From Tubulanus polymorphus (taxonomy: Eukaryota > Nemertea > Palaeonemertea > Tubulaniformes > Tubulanidae), in NCBI RefSeq assembly GCF_964204645.1, contig NC_134025.1:9119001-9183000 (forward strand): a DNA stretch of 64,000 bases. The letters run 5' to 3'. The notes beneath the pieces are model-generated. The model did no database searches, had not been told where the DNA came from, and was given only the letters and a program-made list of their open reading frames with translations. Shown here piece by piece: positions 25,664-38,093 of the stretch; within the stretch, counting starts at the first letter, position 1; the number at the start of each line of letters is the position of its first letter. A program made the translations under genes and the position numbers.

Positions 25664-26193
25664 CCCTTTGAGGTCCGAGTAACTCTAACTATGGAGAAAC
25701 ATTGTATTTATGCTATTATGAACTTGGTTATACAGCAACTTAAACATTTTGGGTGAAAAAAATTGAATTCATCAAATCCCATGGTTGCTATGGTAACCGG
25801 AAGTCGAAAAATCTGAAAATTCACCCTAACTTCCTGACTAGGTCAAGACAGATAGGCCTATCTTGCCAAAACCACCTGAAATCATCTGCAAATAACAGTA
25901 TCTTCAAACGCCTGTAGGGACTTTTAGGTCCCATTGCTTATATAGGAGTTATACGTGGTTGGACTTAAAAGTCCCGACAGGTTTCTTTTCACAGGTTTGG
26001 TCTCATCATGTTTCCATGGTGACCACATCCTAGTCAATCTGAATCATCAGAAAACAATTTGATTAATTGGAAATGTTAGAAAACATAGTTATGCATTATT
26101 TAAAAGTAGTAGGTTGGAATTTATTCGTTTGATAATCAACTTATTGTGGGTTAAAGGGGTTCAGACCCAAAAGTCCCATCTGACCTGAAAGGG
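25664..26193. mobile_element. piggyBac-like non-autonomous element between FANCL and GCH1
   Basis: The left end is TTAA then CCCTTTGAGGTC; the right end is GACCTGAAAGGG then TTAA (26194-26197). The two ends are 11/12 inverted matches and TTAA flanks both sides exactly, the target site of piggyBac-type transposases. Internal sequence has further pairing pieces (GGGACTTTTAGGTCCC near 25918-25933) and no ORF. Confidence 0.72.
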
Positions 26194-26579
26194 TTAATAT
26201 CACAAACTATCGAGGAAGAATCACGGAATGACATGCATGGGGAACCCTCCTATTGATCGCGTAATTACGGGATTCCCAGCCCAAATTAAATAACGAAACG
26301 CTGGTAGCGCAATAGGTCCTAAAATCATCTAATTAAGATTCATATATGTGATATTGATACTTTCTTTTAAATCAAATTAAAATCAATGGTGTGAATGCGC
26401 TTTGATTCATAAGTCCATCGTATACACAAATAATTCATGATTGTTTAATGAGCGTCCTGGTTTTAGTTTGCGTGAAATCTGAAGTGCGCATGCGTTGTTA
26501 TGTACATGTGCCATTGTTTACGGAAGTAATACATGACAGAAAGAATTGTGTCACAGTTGAGATAGCAAAACTGGCCGTC

Positions 26580-26586
26580 TATAAAA
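26580..26586 (+). promoter_or_regulatory. TATA-box-like motif of GCH1
   Basis: TATAAAA 28 bp upstream of the first GCH1 ATG. If this is the working TATA box, transcription would begin close to 26610, at or just past that ATG, so a downstream Met (26665 or 26674) could be the true start. Confidence 0.45.
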
Positions 26587-26613
26587 CTTCGGCAATTTAC
26601 CAATTGTGACAGT

Positions 26614-29600
26614 ATGCTGAAAGCGGCCAGGTTGTTCACGGTACCTGAACTTTTAACGCAAAACATGTGTGACATGAACGGGGTAGCGGACGGCGAAATG
26701 GCAAGTAATGATTGCGAAGCGATTGACAAGAAATTTAGAGAACTTTCCCTTCGAAAGAGTGGTTTACTAAATCAGAACCACGTTAACGATTCGCAGTCCA
26801 TCGACTCGGAGCATTCATCGATGACTGGTCCGGAGGTAAAGAAAGTGAAGCCGCGTCCGGAGAGGACGTCGAGCTTCAACCGATCGGCCAGTGTGTCGAG
26901 CATGAATGAATATACGCATATGGTCGAAACGCGTAGACGCAAAAATAGCGAACGAGAAGAGGACCGCACACGGACTGTCGAGGGCATCTCTGAGGCGTAT
27001 CGCGATATTCTGGTTCACGTCGGTGAGGACATATCGCGTGAAGGATTACTGAAGACTCCTGACCGCGCGGCGAAAGCTATGATGTTTTTCACAAAAGGCT
27101 ATGAAGAGAAAATATCGGGTAAGACAAGAATAGAAATTTTTGATATTGTTATTTTCTGAAGATTATTAATTTGATGTGAGGGTGCGGAAAATTGACTTAT
27201 TAACAACCTGCTTTAACTGCTGCTGTTATTGTATTGTGAGCTTCCAGTTAAGCATGAAACATTTTCCTTTAAACCTGGGTCGAGTTTTATAGACTGGTAT
27301 TAACTTTAATCTGGGGGCTTACTCGATTCATTTGCAACTGAGTTAACCCCGAGTTAAAATAAAACCAGTCTATAAAACTGGCCCTTATTATTTTTGAAGT
27401 CACACTAAGTGAAACCTCCATATAGGTAGTATGGATCTCTATCCATGAAAGTCAGGTTAAATTTTTTCACTGTGTGATCTATATTCTTGGAAGGCCTACA
27501 GCAATGCATTATTACGTAATGCAGCCCCTAACCACTGCCCCTTGAAGTGAAGTGAATTTTTAAGAATTGTTTTACATATGTTGCCCTTTTCATATTCAGC
27601 CAATAAATTAGGTAAGTACTATACAGAAAAGTTGCAGACTTTTATATGGGAAAATGATAGATTCGCTTCGCTGTATAATCAAATACATGAATATAGTACT
27701 GGTTTAGGTGTTCAGTCTTCTTGAATCATTCACAGCCTAGTAGCCTAACCTAATTGCTCTTAGCTACTATAATTGCTCTTAGCAGAAGACAATTGATCAT
27801 GCTCAGTGTCACTCAATTAGGGCTATTGACTAGGAACTGGTAGGCCTAGCTTAAATCCTAGGGAGGTGTTCCTGATTCTACCAATTGATTATAGCCTCCA
27901 TAGGCCTAGTCAGTACGTTATTGACATACCTATATCCTGATATACATTGCTGTTAAAAGAATTGATCGAAAAATCCTTTGTATCAAACAGATTAGAATGC
28001 TCAAAATAAAAATTTTGAAATGATTTCAAGCACCCTGGAAAGAGTTTTGTTTCTCAGTTCATCATGCTTGGTTTATCAGTTTTACTCCCTGAGCTAGCCA
28101 ACGCTACGATAAGTGAATGGTGGTAATACGTGCTGTGATTCTGCTTGTGTTGAACCTTGCCATTTTTTAGCGATTCCAATGATTATATCTCGCTTCCCAC
28201 GCAATCCCTGAGAAATCCATGATCGTAATTCAATGCCCTATCCTTCCTATCACCCTGCTGTCCTTGACCTAAAGTTCCCATGATCAGTTATGCTCTAAAC
28301 GTAAGCGCGGCGAAATTCACTCGACTCATGAAATCATTTGAATTAAGATCTTTTGCATTCGGTAGTCTAAATACCAGACAATTCCCTAGATTGGGAAACA
28401 AAGGCCAGATGCTAGACTATTGGCTGCCTGATTTTGTTCTCTTGATAATTTGTTCGGAAAAACAATCGATGTTGACTCATAACTCATTCAAATAGTCGAC
28501 TGTCACCAGTTTTAATGGTGAATATTGCGAATAAATGTTGATTTTAAGCTATGAACAATTGAGCACGAAAGGGAGGAAATTTTCTAACGCCAAATAGGCA
28601 TAGACCTAGGCCTGCCTACTATATTTGATGTTCTCATGCTCTGAGGTTTTTGAATGATAAGGAAATCGTATCGATCGCGATGGCTGATGCAGTATTTCTG
28701 TTACCACCCCCACACTTGGTTCTTTTGTAAATGCCAGGATTTCCACGCTGCTTAATTCTGTAGCTCAATCTGGCTATTCATTGAATCAAAGTATAATGAT
28801 CTATTGGAGCTGTCAACGAAATATTGGCTCTACAGAAAAATAATGACTGGATATATGATTTCTATTTTGCTTAATCACTCCCGCCTCATTTGGCGTTGTG
28901 AATGAACCGTTCATTTGACAACTATTTCGGTATAGCTGATTCTGATTCATACGCAATACATATTTGAAACTTTTAAATAGGAACGAATTAATCCAGATGA
29001 TTGTATCCGTTGCATAACTATAGTAGCCTAATTGCTATTGCTTCTTATCAACACTTTATTAAGCTATTCATCATATTTATCGGTATTTCTTCGGCCACAC
29101 ATTTTAATGGATTTCCTGAAAGCTAACTCTACATCGAACCGTGGATTACATGCACTCACCAGGGCCTGGTTTTATAGACCGGCTTAACTTTGACCCAGGG
29201 GCTAACTCAATTGAAAATGAATTAGGCCTGTGTTAAAAATAATTCCTGTCAAAAAAACCGGCCCCAGGGATCAAACAAAGGGATCAAAGCGTGCTAACCA
29301 GTAGACCAGTAGACCAGTAGAACTAGTTCACTTGGTCAGTGGTGATACAGCCTTGCTTAACACCATGTCCACGATCAAGGTAATCATGGAGCAATGCAGC
29401 AATTCGTCCTCCGTGTATTCAAATCGTATTCCAATTGTTCATTTAAGGAAATGCTCACAGCAGTCACTCGTACACAACCAGGGAGGTTCTCTCGATCGCA
29501 CCTCCCTGCAGTTAGAGAGATGTGAGACTTCTGCGGTTTCCGATGTTGTTTCATTGATGTGTGTAATGAATAGAATATGATAACACCAGTTCGATGAATT

Positions 29601-32600
29601 CGAGTTCCCCACCAGGTGAACTGATAGATTCTATCGATGTGATGGCTTGTCACTGGCAGTGTCATTGATTGGGAAATTCTGTCACAGATTAATTCATCTA
29701 ACCGAAATATAACCTGATCAGCACTCCTATAAGCTAGTAGGCCCTACACTTAAAATGAATCCTATATTGAATTCTGTCTCTTGATTTACCTAGTACTTTC
29801 ATTGAATGATCTTTAGTTTTCTCTTCTCTAGTTGAATGGTGAACCAATCCTCGTTCAACGTCACATCAAATCACTTTAAGCCTAGTTTATCGCTTCGATT
29901 TTTTTTTTCAAATATATTTTTAGATTCTCTAAGATGGTATTTTTCTGAGGCCTTCTTTTTGATCCTTTTTCCTAGAATGTCTACCTCAAAAATACATTCC
30001 TGTCATGTCTTATCAAGTCATTCTTCAGTGCATTAAAGTAAATAGGCTACTCAGATTTTATCATTAAATGATTTCTAGATACTCTTGTCGGAAACCAGTT
30101 TTGAATATTCCAATTCACTTAATGCAAATAAGTAACAACATGTAGATCACCAGGTCTGGGCAAGGCCTGTGATTCTATGGAAAATATGTTTTTTCTTAAA
30201 TGTAATTAGATAATCACTACGTCGATAGCCTCAGTGATAAAAACGAAATGTTAAAAAGCTGAAAAATTTAAATGTACTGCAGGCCTAAATGTATTAGATA
30301 TGAATATAAAGATGAAATTGAAGAAAACGCCATTTTTCAATTGAGACATACCAGTATTTAAAAAAATGATTACTGGTTATAGAAGAAACTTTGAATGGTG
30401 TTCCTTGAAATAAGAAAATATTAAGTACGTTGTAACACATTGCTGTTCAGGCATGCATAATCTTTTCACATTGTAAAGTAAAACGCATTCACAGAGACGT
30501 TTTACAAATCAAGATAATTGAAGACGGTTAAAAAGTTCATGTCTTTGTCAGTGAATAGGTCAGGTATATTTCCCACAAATGATTTTATGAGTATGAAAGT
30601 TCAATTGGTAGTTTTGACCTTTTGGTCTTAGAAGATAAGATGTATTGTTGTTCTACATGGAGTTTTGAAAAGCGCTTTTGAATTCTTGAAAGAAATTATG
30701 AATCATTATAGTCAGTTGATATTTTTTCTGTGTCCAGTTTTTCATGTGTATGACGTTAAGATAGATCTCAGAGTGGAACTGCGTGACAGTATGTTGTCAT
30801 TGGTAACCGCTGAATAACCTTTTCTCATAACTCTGAATGCAATATCCATCATCAGTCCAGACAAGGCATCGAACATACTCTCGTTCATTCATTCATAAGC
30901 TACCAATCAGTAATCATGCAATCATGATTTGCTTCTGGAGTTTCTGATTTTGCTCATAATGTATTTACATCAGTAATTAGTGTTAGATCAGGATTTTATC
31001 ATCTTTGACTTTTGTCACAGTTAGCAGAAAAAATCCCCTTCATAAAAAATTTAAAGGTCAATTCATATTGATGTAGGTATTCAATTTATTCATTTTCTAC
31101 TATGGTATAACAAAAGAATATCATGAGCATATATAATGATGTTCTTGAAAAATCACTAAGTGGGGATTTTTACCTAATGGGAAGATTTGGGGATTTTTAG
31201 CTAGGTAATTTTTACCCACACTGCCCAGGGTTGGTTCTAACCTTCTCTAACAATAATTTTTTTCGCTAATGAGAATGGAGAAGTAATTCAGTTTATTCAT
31301 CGAAGTTTTTTAAGATTGTTTAGTTAAAAGGAAGCAAAAACACCGTTACCATGAAAAGAATTTGCTGATAATTTTACAAAGCGAGATTTTAAGATTCTTT
31401 TACTGTATCAAAAATGTGTTCTTTCTGATATTGTTTGATGATTGTTTTATGAGAATTTCGTTATCTTTTTTTCAGAAATTCTGAATGATGCAATATTTGA
31501 TGAGGACCACGACGAGATGGTGATAGTTAAAGATATAGAAATGTTTTCAATGTGTGAACACCATCTTGTGCCATTTATAGGCAAGGTAAATTGCCTGATT
31601 AAAAAAAGGATCAGTCAGCGTTTCCTAGGGTGGATCAAGGATTTTTCTAGACAGGTTCAAGAAAAGAAAAAAAAGGCTTAACGCAACACGTAAATTTTTT
31701 TTTTTGAAGAATTAGGCCTCTGAATTGATAAAAATGTTTTGAAAATCTGTCAAAATCTGTCTGGAAAGTGATAAATAATGCTAGTTAAGAAGATTAGCTC
31801 ATCAAATTAAAAAAAATGTATAGAAATTTGAAAAGATGTATCTAGCAATACCGGTGATTTCTAAAGCCGGCTTAATTTTGCATAACTATATTTCTAGGTG
31901 TCTGTTGGCTATCTTCCAAATAAAAAGGTCCTAGGATTGAGCAAAATTGCCAGGTATGTAGAAAATTTCATAAGCATTTCATAACAACTACTGGGCTAGA
32001 CTGCCATAAATTAGGAGGCCTCAATTTAAAGTATCCAAAAACAGCCAATTGGCTATATATCAAACGATAGTGATGTCTAATGTTGCATGAACTGCTGAAG
32101 TTCTGGTGGATTGGTATTGAATAATTCATTACTAACATTTACATGGCAAATATCTAATAATTAGACACCTTTTCACTGGAAATCATGTCATTCCGTGTAA
32201 TATTGTAAAGTTGTGATATGTATATATGTAGCTCTATGTATTACTTACAGGTGCGCACACTTACATGATATAAAACATTTTTCATGGCTTATATGTGTTT
32301 TTATTGTCGTCGACCAGGTGTTGTGTTGGCCGACAATTTCATCATGAATCTCTCTTCTCCATTCATTGATTTCTACACAAGATTCGATATTTTCAATACG
32401 ATAAAAATTGTTTTCGAATTTTCAGTACTGGCCATAAAAATGCAGGACTTCTGAATGCTTATTTTTTCGATTACACCACTTATTTTTTTGTTTTTTTCTA
32501 CACGAATGATCATCATTAACCGAGTATATTTGATAGTTACTGAGTGAATTTCCTGCTCTAATGGAACCCAGTTGATATTACAACTGCAATCACTTAGACT

Positions 32601-33332
32601 AATGAAATCGATGGTAGTCGAGCGGCATTCATAAATCATTGCAGCTGAATATAGAATTTTGCAATATCATATGATAGCGTAATGATATTCCCACTGGTTT
32701 CAGAACTCGGATCAAAATGTGTTAATCTTTGTCGGGATTTTGATTGACTGCTTTCAATTGTTAAGATTAATTTTTCACTTTAGCATCCATCTCATTCGTG
32801 CTAAATATCGATTACATGGAAAAGAACATCTAAGATATGTCTTCGTTATTTTGTTGAATTCAAAATACTTATATTTCATATTTTCCATCTGTTTTCAGAA
32901 TCGTTGAAGTCTACAGTCGAAGATTACAAGGTATTCTATTTTTGCTTTATTCAATGAATGTGTTATTAGCGAAAATGGACAGGTAATTTCTTAAGTTACC
33001 AGCAATTGTTTTCAAATACAATATATATTTCCAGTTCAAGAACGTCTTACAAAACAGATAGCTGTTGCCTTAACCGAAGCAGTTCAACCAGCCGGTGTTG
33101 GTGTGATTATTGAAGCAACGTAGGTGGCTTGTGTGGTCGTCGATTTAGCCTGAAAATGTTGCGTGATATAGAAGAAAAAATTGCTAATTCTCGATCTTCT
33201 TGCAGGCACATGTGTATGGTAATGAGGGGTGTGCAAAAACTGAACAGCCGAACACTAACCAGTACAATGTTAGGTGTCTTCCGTGAGGATCCAAAAACCC
33301 GCGAAGAGTTCCTGTCTTTGATAAAAACGTAG
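26614..33332 (+). CDS. GCH1: GTP cyclohydrolase I
   Basis: Six exons: 26614-27118, 31476-31585, 31898-31953, 32899-32930, 33035-33119, 33206-33332, giving 304 aa. The catalytic core starts around residue 125 ([16 protein letters not shown]) and is nearly identical to human GCH1: [76 protein letters not shown]. The zinc ligands C195, H198 and C266 keep the human spacing (C141, H144, C212). The enzyme makes 7,8-dihydroneopterin triphosphate, the first and rate-limiting step to tetrahydrobiopterin, the cofactor of aromatic amino acid hydroxylases and nitric oxide synthase. The N-terminal ~120 residues are Ser/Arg-rich, poorly conserved and regulatory in this family. Intron 1 is 4.36 kb; exon 4 is a 32 nt microexon. 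AATAAA occurs at 33359-33364 and 33562-33567. Confidence 0.97.
27275..27385. mobile_element. Short foldback element in GCH1 intron 1
   Basis: Left CTGGGTCGAGTTTTATAGACTGG pairs imperfectly with right CCAGTCTATAAAACTGGCC; the middle has GGGGCTTACTCGATTC and GAGTTAACCCCGAGTTAA. It belongs to the same kind of ~110 bp hairpin unit as 29161-29269 and 15201-15316. Confidence 0.62.
29161..29269. mobile_element. Short foldback element in GCH1 intron 1, second copy
   Basis: Begins AGGGCCTGGTTTTATAGACCGG and ends TCAAAAAAACCGGCCCCAGG, with the internal block TAACTTTGACCCAGGGGCTAA related to the 27275-27385 copy. Confidence 0.58.
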
Positions 33333-33578
33333 GAAACTCGCGAATATCGGCGAAAAGAAATAAACTGTGATCAGTCTTTGCGATTTGTCTTGGGGACGTT
33401 AAAAGCTTATTGATTAATACATATGTGATTTACAATATCAGACACAATGAAGTCTTTACATTGTATGATAATCTTGTCAATAGATCTAACGTTATTAAAG
33501 AGGGATATGAAGTGTATACATGTTTTCAGGTCGAAATACAAGCTGAGCTGTTGTGTCGGGCAATAAATGCTTACTATT

Positions 33579-33914
33579 AAGGCACCTGCACATGAGCGCA
33601 TTATGCTTACGCATTTTGCGCTGCACTAAGTTCGAAGGCATTTAGCGCCGAATATAGGCCCCGTACGCGCCCGCACAAGCTGAAAATGCTCTCATCAAAG
33701 GGAGCTATGGCAAGTGTGCATGGATAATGAAATCATATTTACTACATATCCTCATCATTTACAAGTGACTTTTCATCATCGCCGTCAAAACTATTTGAAT
33801 ATAAAGGAATTCTTCTATTCCTAGTACATCTAAATCAAGATCGAGGGTCTTGCAAGTGAAAACTGCGCTGTGCACTTTGCGTCCGCATTATTCAGCTCAT
33901 GTGCGAGGGTCTTT
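33579..33914. mobile_element. Degenerate TIR element after GCH1
   Basis: The left GGCACCTGCACATGAGCGCA... is mirrored by the reverse complement of ...AGCTCATGTGCGAGGGTCTT on the right. The inner parts (ATTATGCTTACGCATTTTGC on the left versus the complement of GCACTTTGCGTCCGCATTAT) also pair. About 40-50 bp of imperfect inverted ends surround an ORF-free centre. Confidence 0.5.
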
Positions 33915-34484
33915 ACCTGGTAATTTCTTTTTAAAGACAGCTCAGACTGCTTAGTTTTAAGCACGATTCATTTCATTTCAATGTATATGCCTAACATTAG
34001 AAATAGAAATTAGAAAATGTTTACTTTGCTGTGGTGTTTGGAAAGTGCTTAGATGATACTGTATTTTATTCTGAAGTCCATTGACCTGCTGTACCTGCGT
34101 ATCAAGATGTTTTCCTTGTTCGATAATACGTGACATATCATATTTTAGTAATTCCAATTCAGTATTACAATATACAATGCTGGTAGGCAGAAAAGAAAAG
34201 TTTGCGTACTTTAATCAATCAACCCGTGAATATTCGGCTCATTATAGACTTGCATCAACCCATGGGGTAGTATGCCGTTTGTGAAATTTCATGTAGATTT
34301 CTAGATAGTTTATTAATGCCTCCAATTGAGAATAGTTTGATTTTGGTGTTGGATTCAGATAACAATATTTATATTTTGACATATTTTGCACATATACTTG
34401 AGGGACAGATGATTAATTGATCTTAGTCGTTCTTATATAGATTTATGTAACCATATGATGAGTGTATACACATTCTAGGCAGAA

Positions 34485-34657
34485 CAGTAAACCTCGCCTT
34501 GCTCGGACATGGCCGACTCAGATTTTCGACTAACTCCGAAAAAAACGAAATCATTTTCCTGACTTCCTAATGTATGGTCCTATCCTTAACTAGGACTGGG
34601 CTTACCTCGACCAATTTAGCCAGTCCCAGTTTGTCCGAGTTCTAGAGGTTTAGCGTA
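34485..34657. mobile_element. pogo/Tigger-like remnant
   Basis: Begins CAGTAAACCTCGCCTTGCTCGG and ends GTCCGAGTTCTAGAGGTTTA; the ends resemble the better preserved 58409-58548 element (CAGTAACCCTCGCC...GGTGAGGTCCACTG). Its right terminus has decayed. Confidence 0.5.
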
Positions 34658-36538
34658 TGTAAATTTCATGTGAATTTACTTAGTAGATTTACTTTGAGTG
34701 GAATATTTATCTTATAGATATAATTGTGATAAGATGATTGTCTGGCTATGAAGAATGCTTACGCTCATATAGATATTATTTGCATAGCCTAAGTGTAGTT
34801 ATCTTTTCATTCGTAATGATCGGAAACTTTGTTTGGTGGTTCATTATTTTTAAAAACAAACATAGCCAAAAAAAGATTGTCATCATGTATATGACAAATT
34901 CATTTTGGGAAATATTCAATCTTATATATTTACCGGCCCAAAAATCAACAGATTACTCACATAGACAATAAATGGCATTTACTAACCAAAATTTTAGGAA
35001 AAATTGTTTAAGAAATTTAAGAAATTAAAACTAATAATTGAATTCTGCATGCACTCTAATTGAGGTAAAGGTTTCTTAATGTAAGTCAGAGATTACTATT
35101 GTATTTGAAAAGCATATTAATGCTTAATTAGAGCGCGTGCGCTTGAGTGCTGCTGGTATACAAGATATTGTCATATTTTATTTTTGTCAGCCTCAACCAA
35201 TCTTAAGATAAAAGAATAACCTGTTAGCCTATTCTGCTTAAGGTTTGGAGATTTAGACTAGATTTAGACTAGTCTTACATATTGTACCAAAGCCAAGTTT
35301 TTTGCTTAAGACTCAGAACTGTGTAGGATATTCTTCTATCATGCAATGCAATGGTTTTTAAAGTACGCGCATATGAGAAATATATACACTATTTGAAACA
35401 CCTGAGTCTTCAGCTGCGATTTTCACTTGTCATTCTAATGTTGTTTGAAATGTATTGAGTCCCAGAATGGAACTTATAAAAATATGTTTATACAATTCTT
35501 GATTTTCCACCTGGGACAAGACCTATTAACCAAAACAAATTGTGGCAAATGTTTGGCCTTTCATTGAAGGGAATTGATGTCTTCGATTGAAATCAGGATT
35601 TGAAATGCTTTTATCTCAGTAATACGGTAGACCGGTATTGTATACATGTAATACTTCGTTAGAAGCCTGATATATTTTGGATTAGGGGTCTCAATTGGTG
35701 AAGTAATTCCGGGACCAAGGAATTCAGACAGCATCGGTGGGTTATCAGCAGGTTTCTCAACATGACTGCATTCTACGGGTTGCCAATCAGCAGTATTTCA
35801 AAATTTGTCTTAAATCAAGAAGACAATACCAACGATATATCCATACTGCCACATAATGTTTTTAATTGACCCATACAAAAATTTATTTTTAAGGACATGG
35901 AAATTAAGTTTAAAACATTAATTTTCATGACATAATTTATAAATAAGTGTAATGTTCTTTGTTGTGAGATTACAGATTTTAATTGTCTGTTTCATGGTAT
36001 ATTATCATATCATGGTGATAGCTTAGTAATATACATGTATGTTTTAAAATGTTCTGCAAAAGAACTGTAAAAAATGTTAAGAAATAAATAGATATATTTC
36101 GAAAATTTACTTTCCAGTTGTATCTCTATTCTTGGGTAAATTATTTGTCACAAAGATTTAGTTGTGCCATGAAGCGTTCAGCTCTTCAATATTGGGATAA
36201 TGTTGGTTTTTGGTGGATCATCACATGTTTGTAACGAATGGTTCACCGAAGGAGCATTATGCATTCCGTTTAACAGCGATATAAGGAATGAATATTTCTG
36301 CAGAAAGTTAAAACTTTTAGTCGATGCAATTTTTTATATCGTCTTCACAAGACGTTATGACCCTTATCAGCCACCATATTCTACAGACTTGATAAAATGA
36401 TATCATCTAAGGGCGGATCTAGGATTATTTGAAAGGGTGTACCTGAAAACTGGAATGGACAGTTAATTCGAAAAGGGCAGATTTGGCAATGGAAAGGCTG
36501 CAAGCACGGACATTGGCGGTGCTTCTAATGTTCCTCCC

Positions 36539-36792
36539 ATAGAAAATCTAGGACTAAAATGTGCTTCTCTGCTCCTTATCAGAGACCATTTGGATTTAAT
36601 TTTCGTCTTTTTGAAATTTTCTTTGCCAAAAAAATGATTTCCAGACTTTTTAGAGGGGGCATATTCTAATTTTTGAAGGTGTGGACAAGTCCATCCGGTC
36701 CACACTAAACCTACTATCATCTGAAGTTTGGTATGTAGACATGGAAACATATTGTTAAACATTCAAATCATAGAGTCACTTTTCTCTCATGA
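36539..36792. repeat. ~255 bp dispersed direct repeat, copy A
   Basis: Runs from ATAGAAAATCTAGGACTAAA to TTTTCTCTCATGA and recurs in the same orientation at 37339-37593 with only scattered differences. Just upstream, GGGCGGATCTAGGA (about 36412) resembles a transposon end also seen at 39866. Confidence 0.75.
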
Positions 36793-37338
36793 ATAGATAT
36801 TAACCCTTTTTCTATATTAGAGGTTAGATAATAGTAATGGACATTGAATGTTTACTATGATTTATTCAACGTCCTATCGTACCGGTCTATCGCGTCAAAT
36901 CTTTATCGAGACTCGACTGAGGGATACTATCTTACCTATCAAATGCTTATTTACGATTTTAAGTCAACGTGCTGTTCTGTCCATACTAAACCTTAGCCCT
37001 CTCGACCAAATTCCATGTCAAACATTTGTTATAAGAACAAAGTTGGAGAGGGTGATAACCGCAGAGGTCGTGTATTCTATATATTTTAGATTGAATAAGT
37101 AAATTCTTGTTTTTAAATTCCTTTAACCTGTAGATAGTGGCATTTTTATCTTATTAACCGTTCACCGCGTTTGACTGTGGTTATTGTTCTACCGCAGAGG
37201 TTATTGAAAATCCTTCTATATATGTACAGAAGTCAAGTCTTCTATCGTTAAAAATATGCCGATAGACTTGCTACTTGCGACGGTTAATCAAAGCGCTTTG
37301 AAGATAGTTTAGACTTTGAGACTATCACGCAGAAAAAT

Positions 37339-37722
37339 ATAGAAAATCTAGGACTAAATGTGCTCTTTATCTGCTCCTTATCAGAGACCATTTGGATTTA
37401 ATTTTCGTCTTTTTCAAAATTTTCTTTGCAAAAAAATGATTTGCAGACTTTTTAGAGGGGGCATATTCTAATTTTTGAAGGGGGTGGAAAAGTCCATCCG
37501 GTCCACACTAAACCTACTATCATCTGAAGTTTGGTATGTAGGCATGGAAACATATTGTTAAACATTCAAATCATAGTCACTTTTCTCTCATGACCCCCTT
37601 TCAATGCAGACTTTTTGGATATCATTCAATACAGTTTAAAATCTATTACAAATCAATGTTTTAGGTCAACTGCCAGTCCTTTCTGGTCCTAATAAGACTT
37701 TTATCAGGTATGTATTACAAAA
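37339..37722. repeat. Dispersed direct repeat, copy B, with foldback-related extension
   Basis: The first 255 bp match copy A. The following stretch (about 37593-37722: GACTTTTTGGATATC..., CAGTCCTTTCTGGTCCTA, CTTTTATCAGGTATGTA) matches the right arm of the palindrome at 42401-42648, linking the two repeat families. Confidence 0.72.
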
Positions 37723-37907
37723 AAAGACTGAGATCTGAGTCTATTACTACAATGATTGTTGTTTTATTTTATACTACTGTATCATATTGTAATCGCATTT
37801 CTTTGTATCAATCTATTAATGCAAAATAAACTATAACTATGTACCGCACTCTTGTATTGATGTTGATAGTTTATTGCATGTCATTGTGTGATTTTTATAT
37901 CGTTATA

Positions 37908-38093
37908 CGGAGCAATAAAATAAAAGTTCAAGTTCCAAGTATCGTCTGTTGAATCAGTGATTGGAAACAATGAGGTATGAACAAAATAGAACAATAGAAA
38001 GTATAGGATAAAAGAAAGCATTAAACTGAATTGATTGAACAATGAACAAGGATTCAGATTCAGATTCAGATTCAGATTCAAATTTATTGCTCC
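37908..38093. mobile_element. Element with hexamer tail and inverted GGAGCAATAAA ends
   Basis: GGAGCAATAAA at about 37910 and TTTATTGCTCC at about 38083-38093 are inverted. Inside the right end is a tandem of five ATTCAG/GATTCA hexamers (38050-38080). A related left portion (AAGTTCAAG...GATTGGAAA...GAGGTATGAAC) recurs at 39057-39117. It could be a reversed SINE with a short tandem 3' tail or a small foldback element. Confidence 0.45.

Larger units (their letters stand above)
25430..26613. promoter_or_regulatory. FANCL/GCH1 divergent intergenic region
   Basis: 1184 bp between the two start codons. Almost half is a TTAA-flanked element (25664-26193). TATAAAA at 26580-26586 sits 28 bp before the GCH1 ATG. 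On the FANCL side an out-of-frame ATG at 25445 (minus) would start a 26-codon frame overlapping the FANCL start, if it is transcribed. Confidence 0.5.
27119..31475 (+). other. GCH1 intron 1 (4.36 kb)
   Basis: No coding exon is visible between exons 1 and 2. It carries two short foldback elements (27275-27385 and 29161-29269), a concentration of TAGGCCTA-type words (about 27476-28620), and a short tandem of AGACCAGT units at 29301-29323. Confidence 0.6.
33333..36410. other. GCH1 downstream non-coding region
   Basis: Contains GCH1 polyadenylation signals (33359, 33562), a degenerate TIR element (33579-33914) and a pogo-like remnant (34485-34657). The rest is AT-rich without conserved coding sequence. 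Open frames such as 34738-34971 and 36200-36400 are short, lack splice context and resemble nothing I know. Confidence 0.45.

Noticed and set aside
31442-31681. 79-codon frame extending past GCH1 exon 2
   Set aside because: This is exon 2 read through its donor; the GTAAAT donor at 31586 and the next exon restore the conserved enzyme sequence.
34738-34971. 77-codon frame with a hydrophobic segment
   Set aside because: No conserved pattern, no signal peptide plus context, and it lies in repeat-rich intergenic DNA; chance is the simpler reading.
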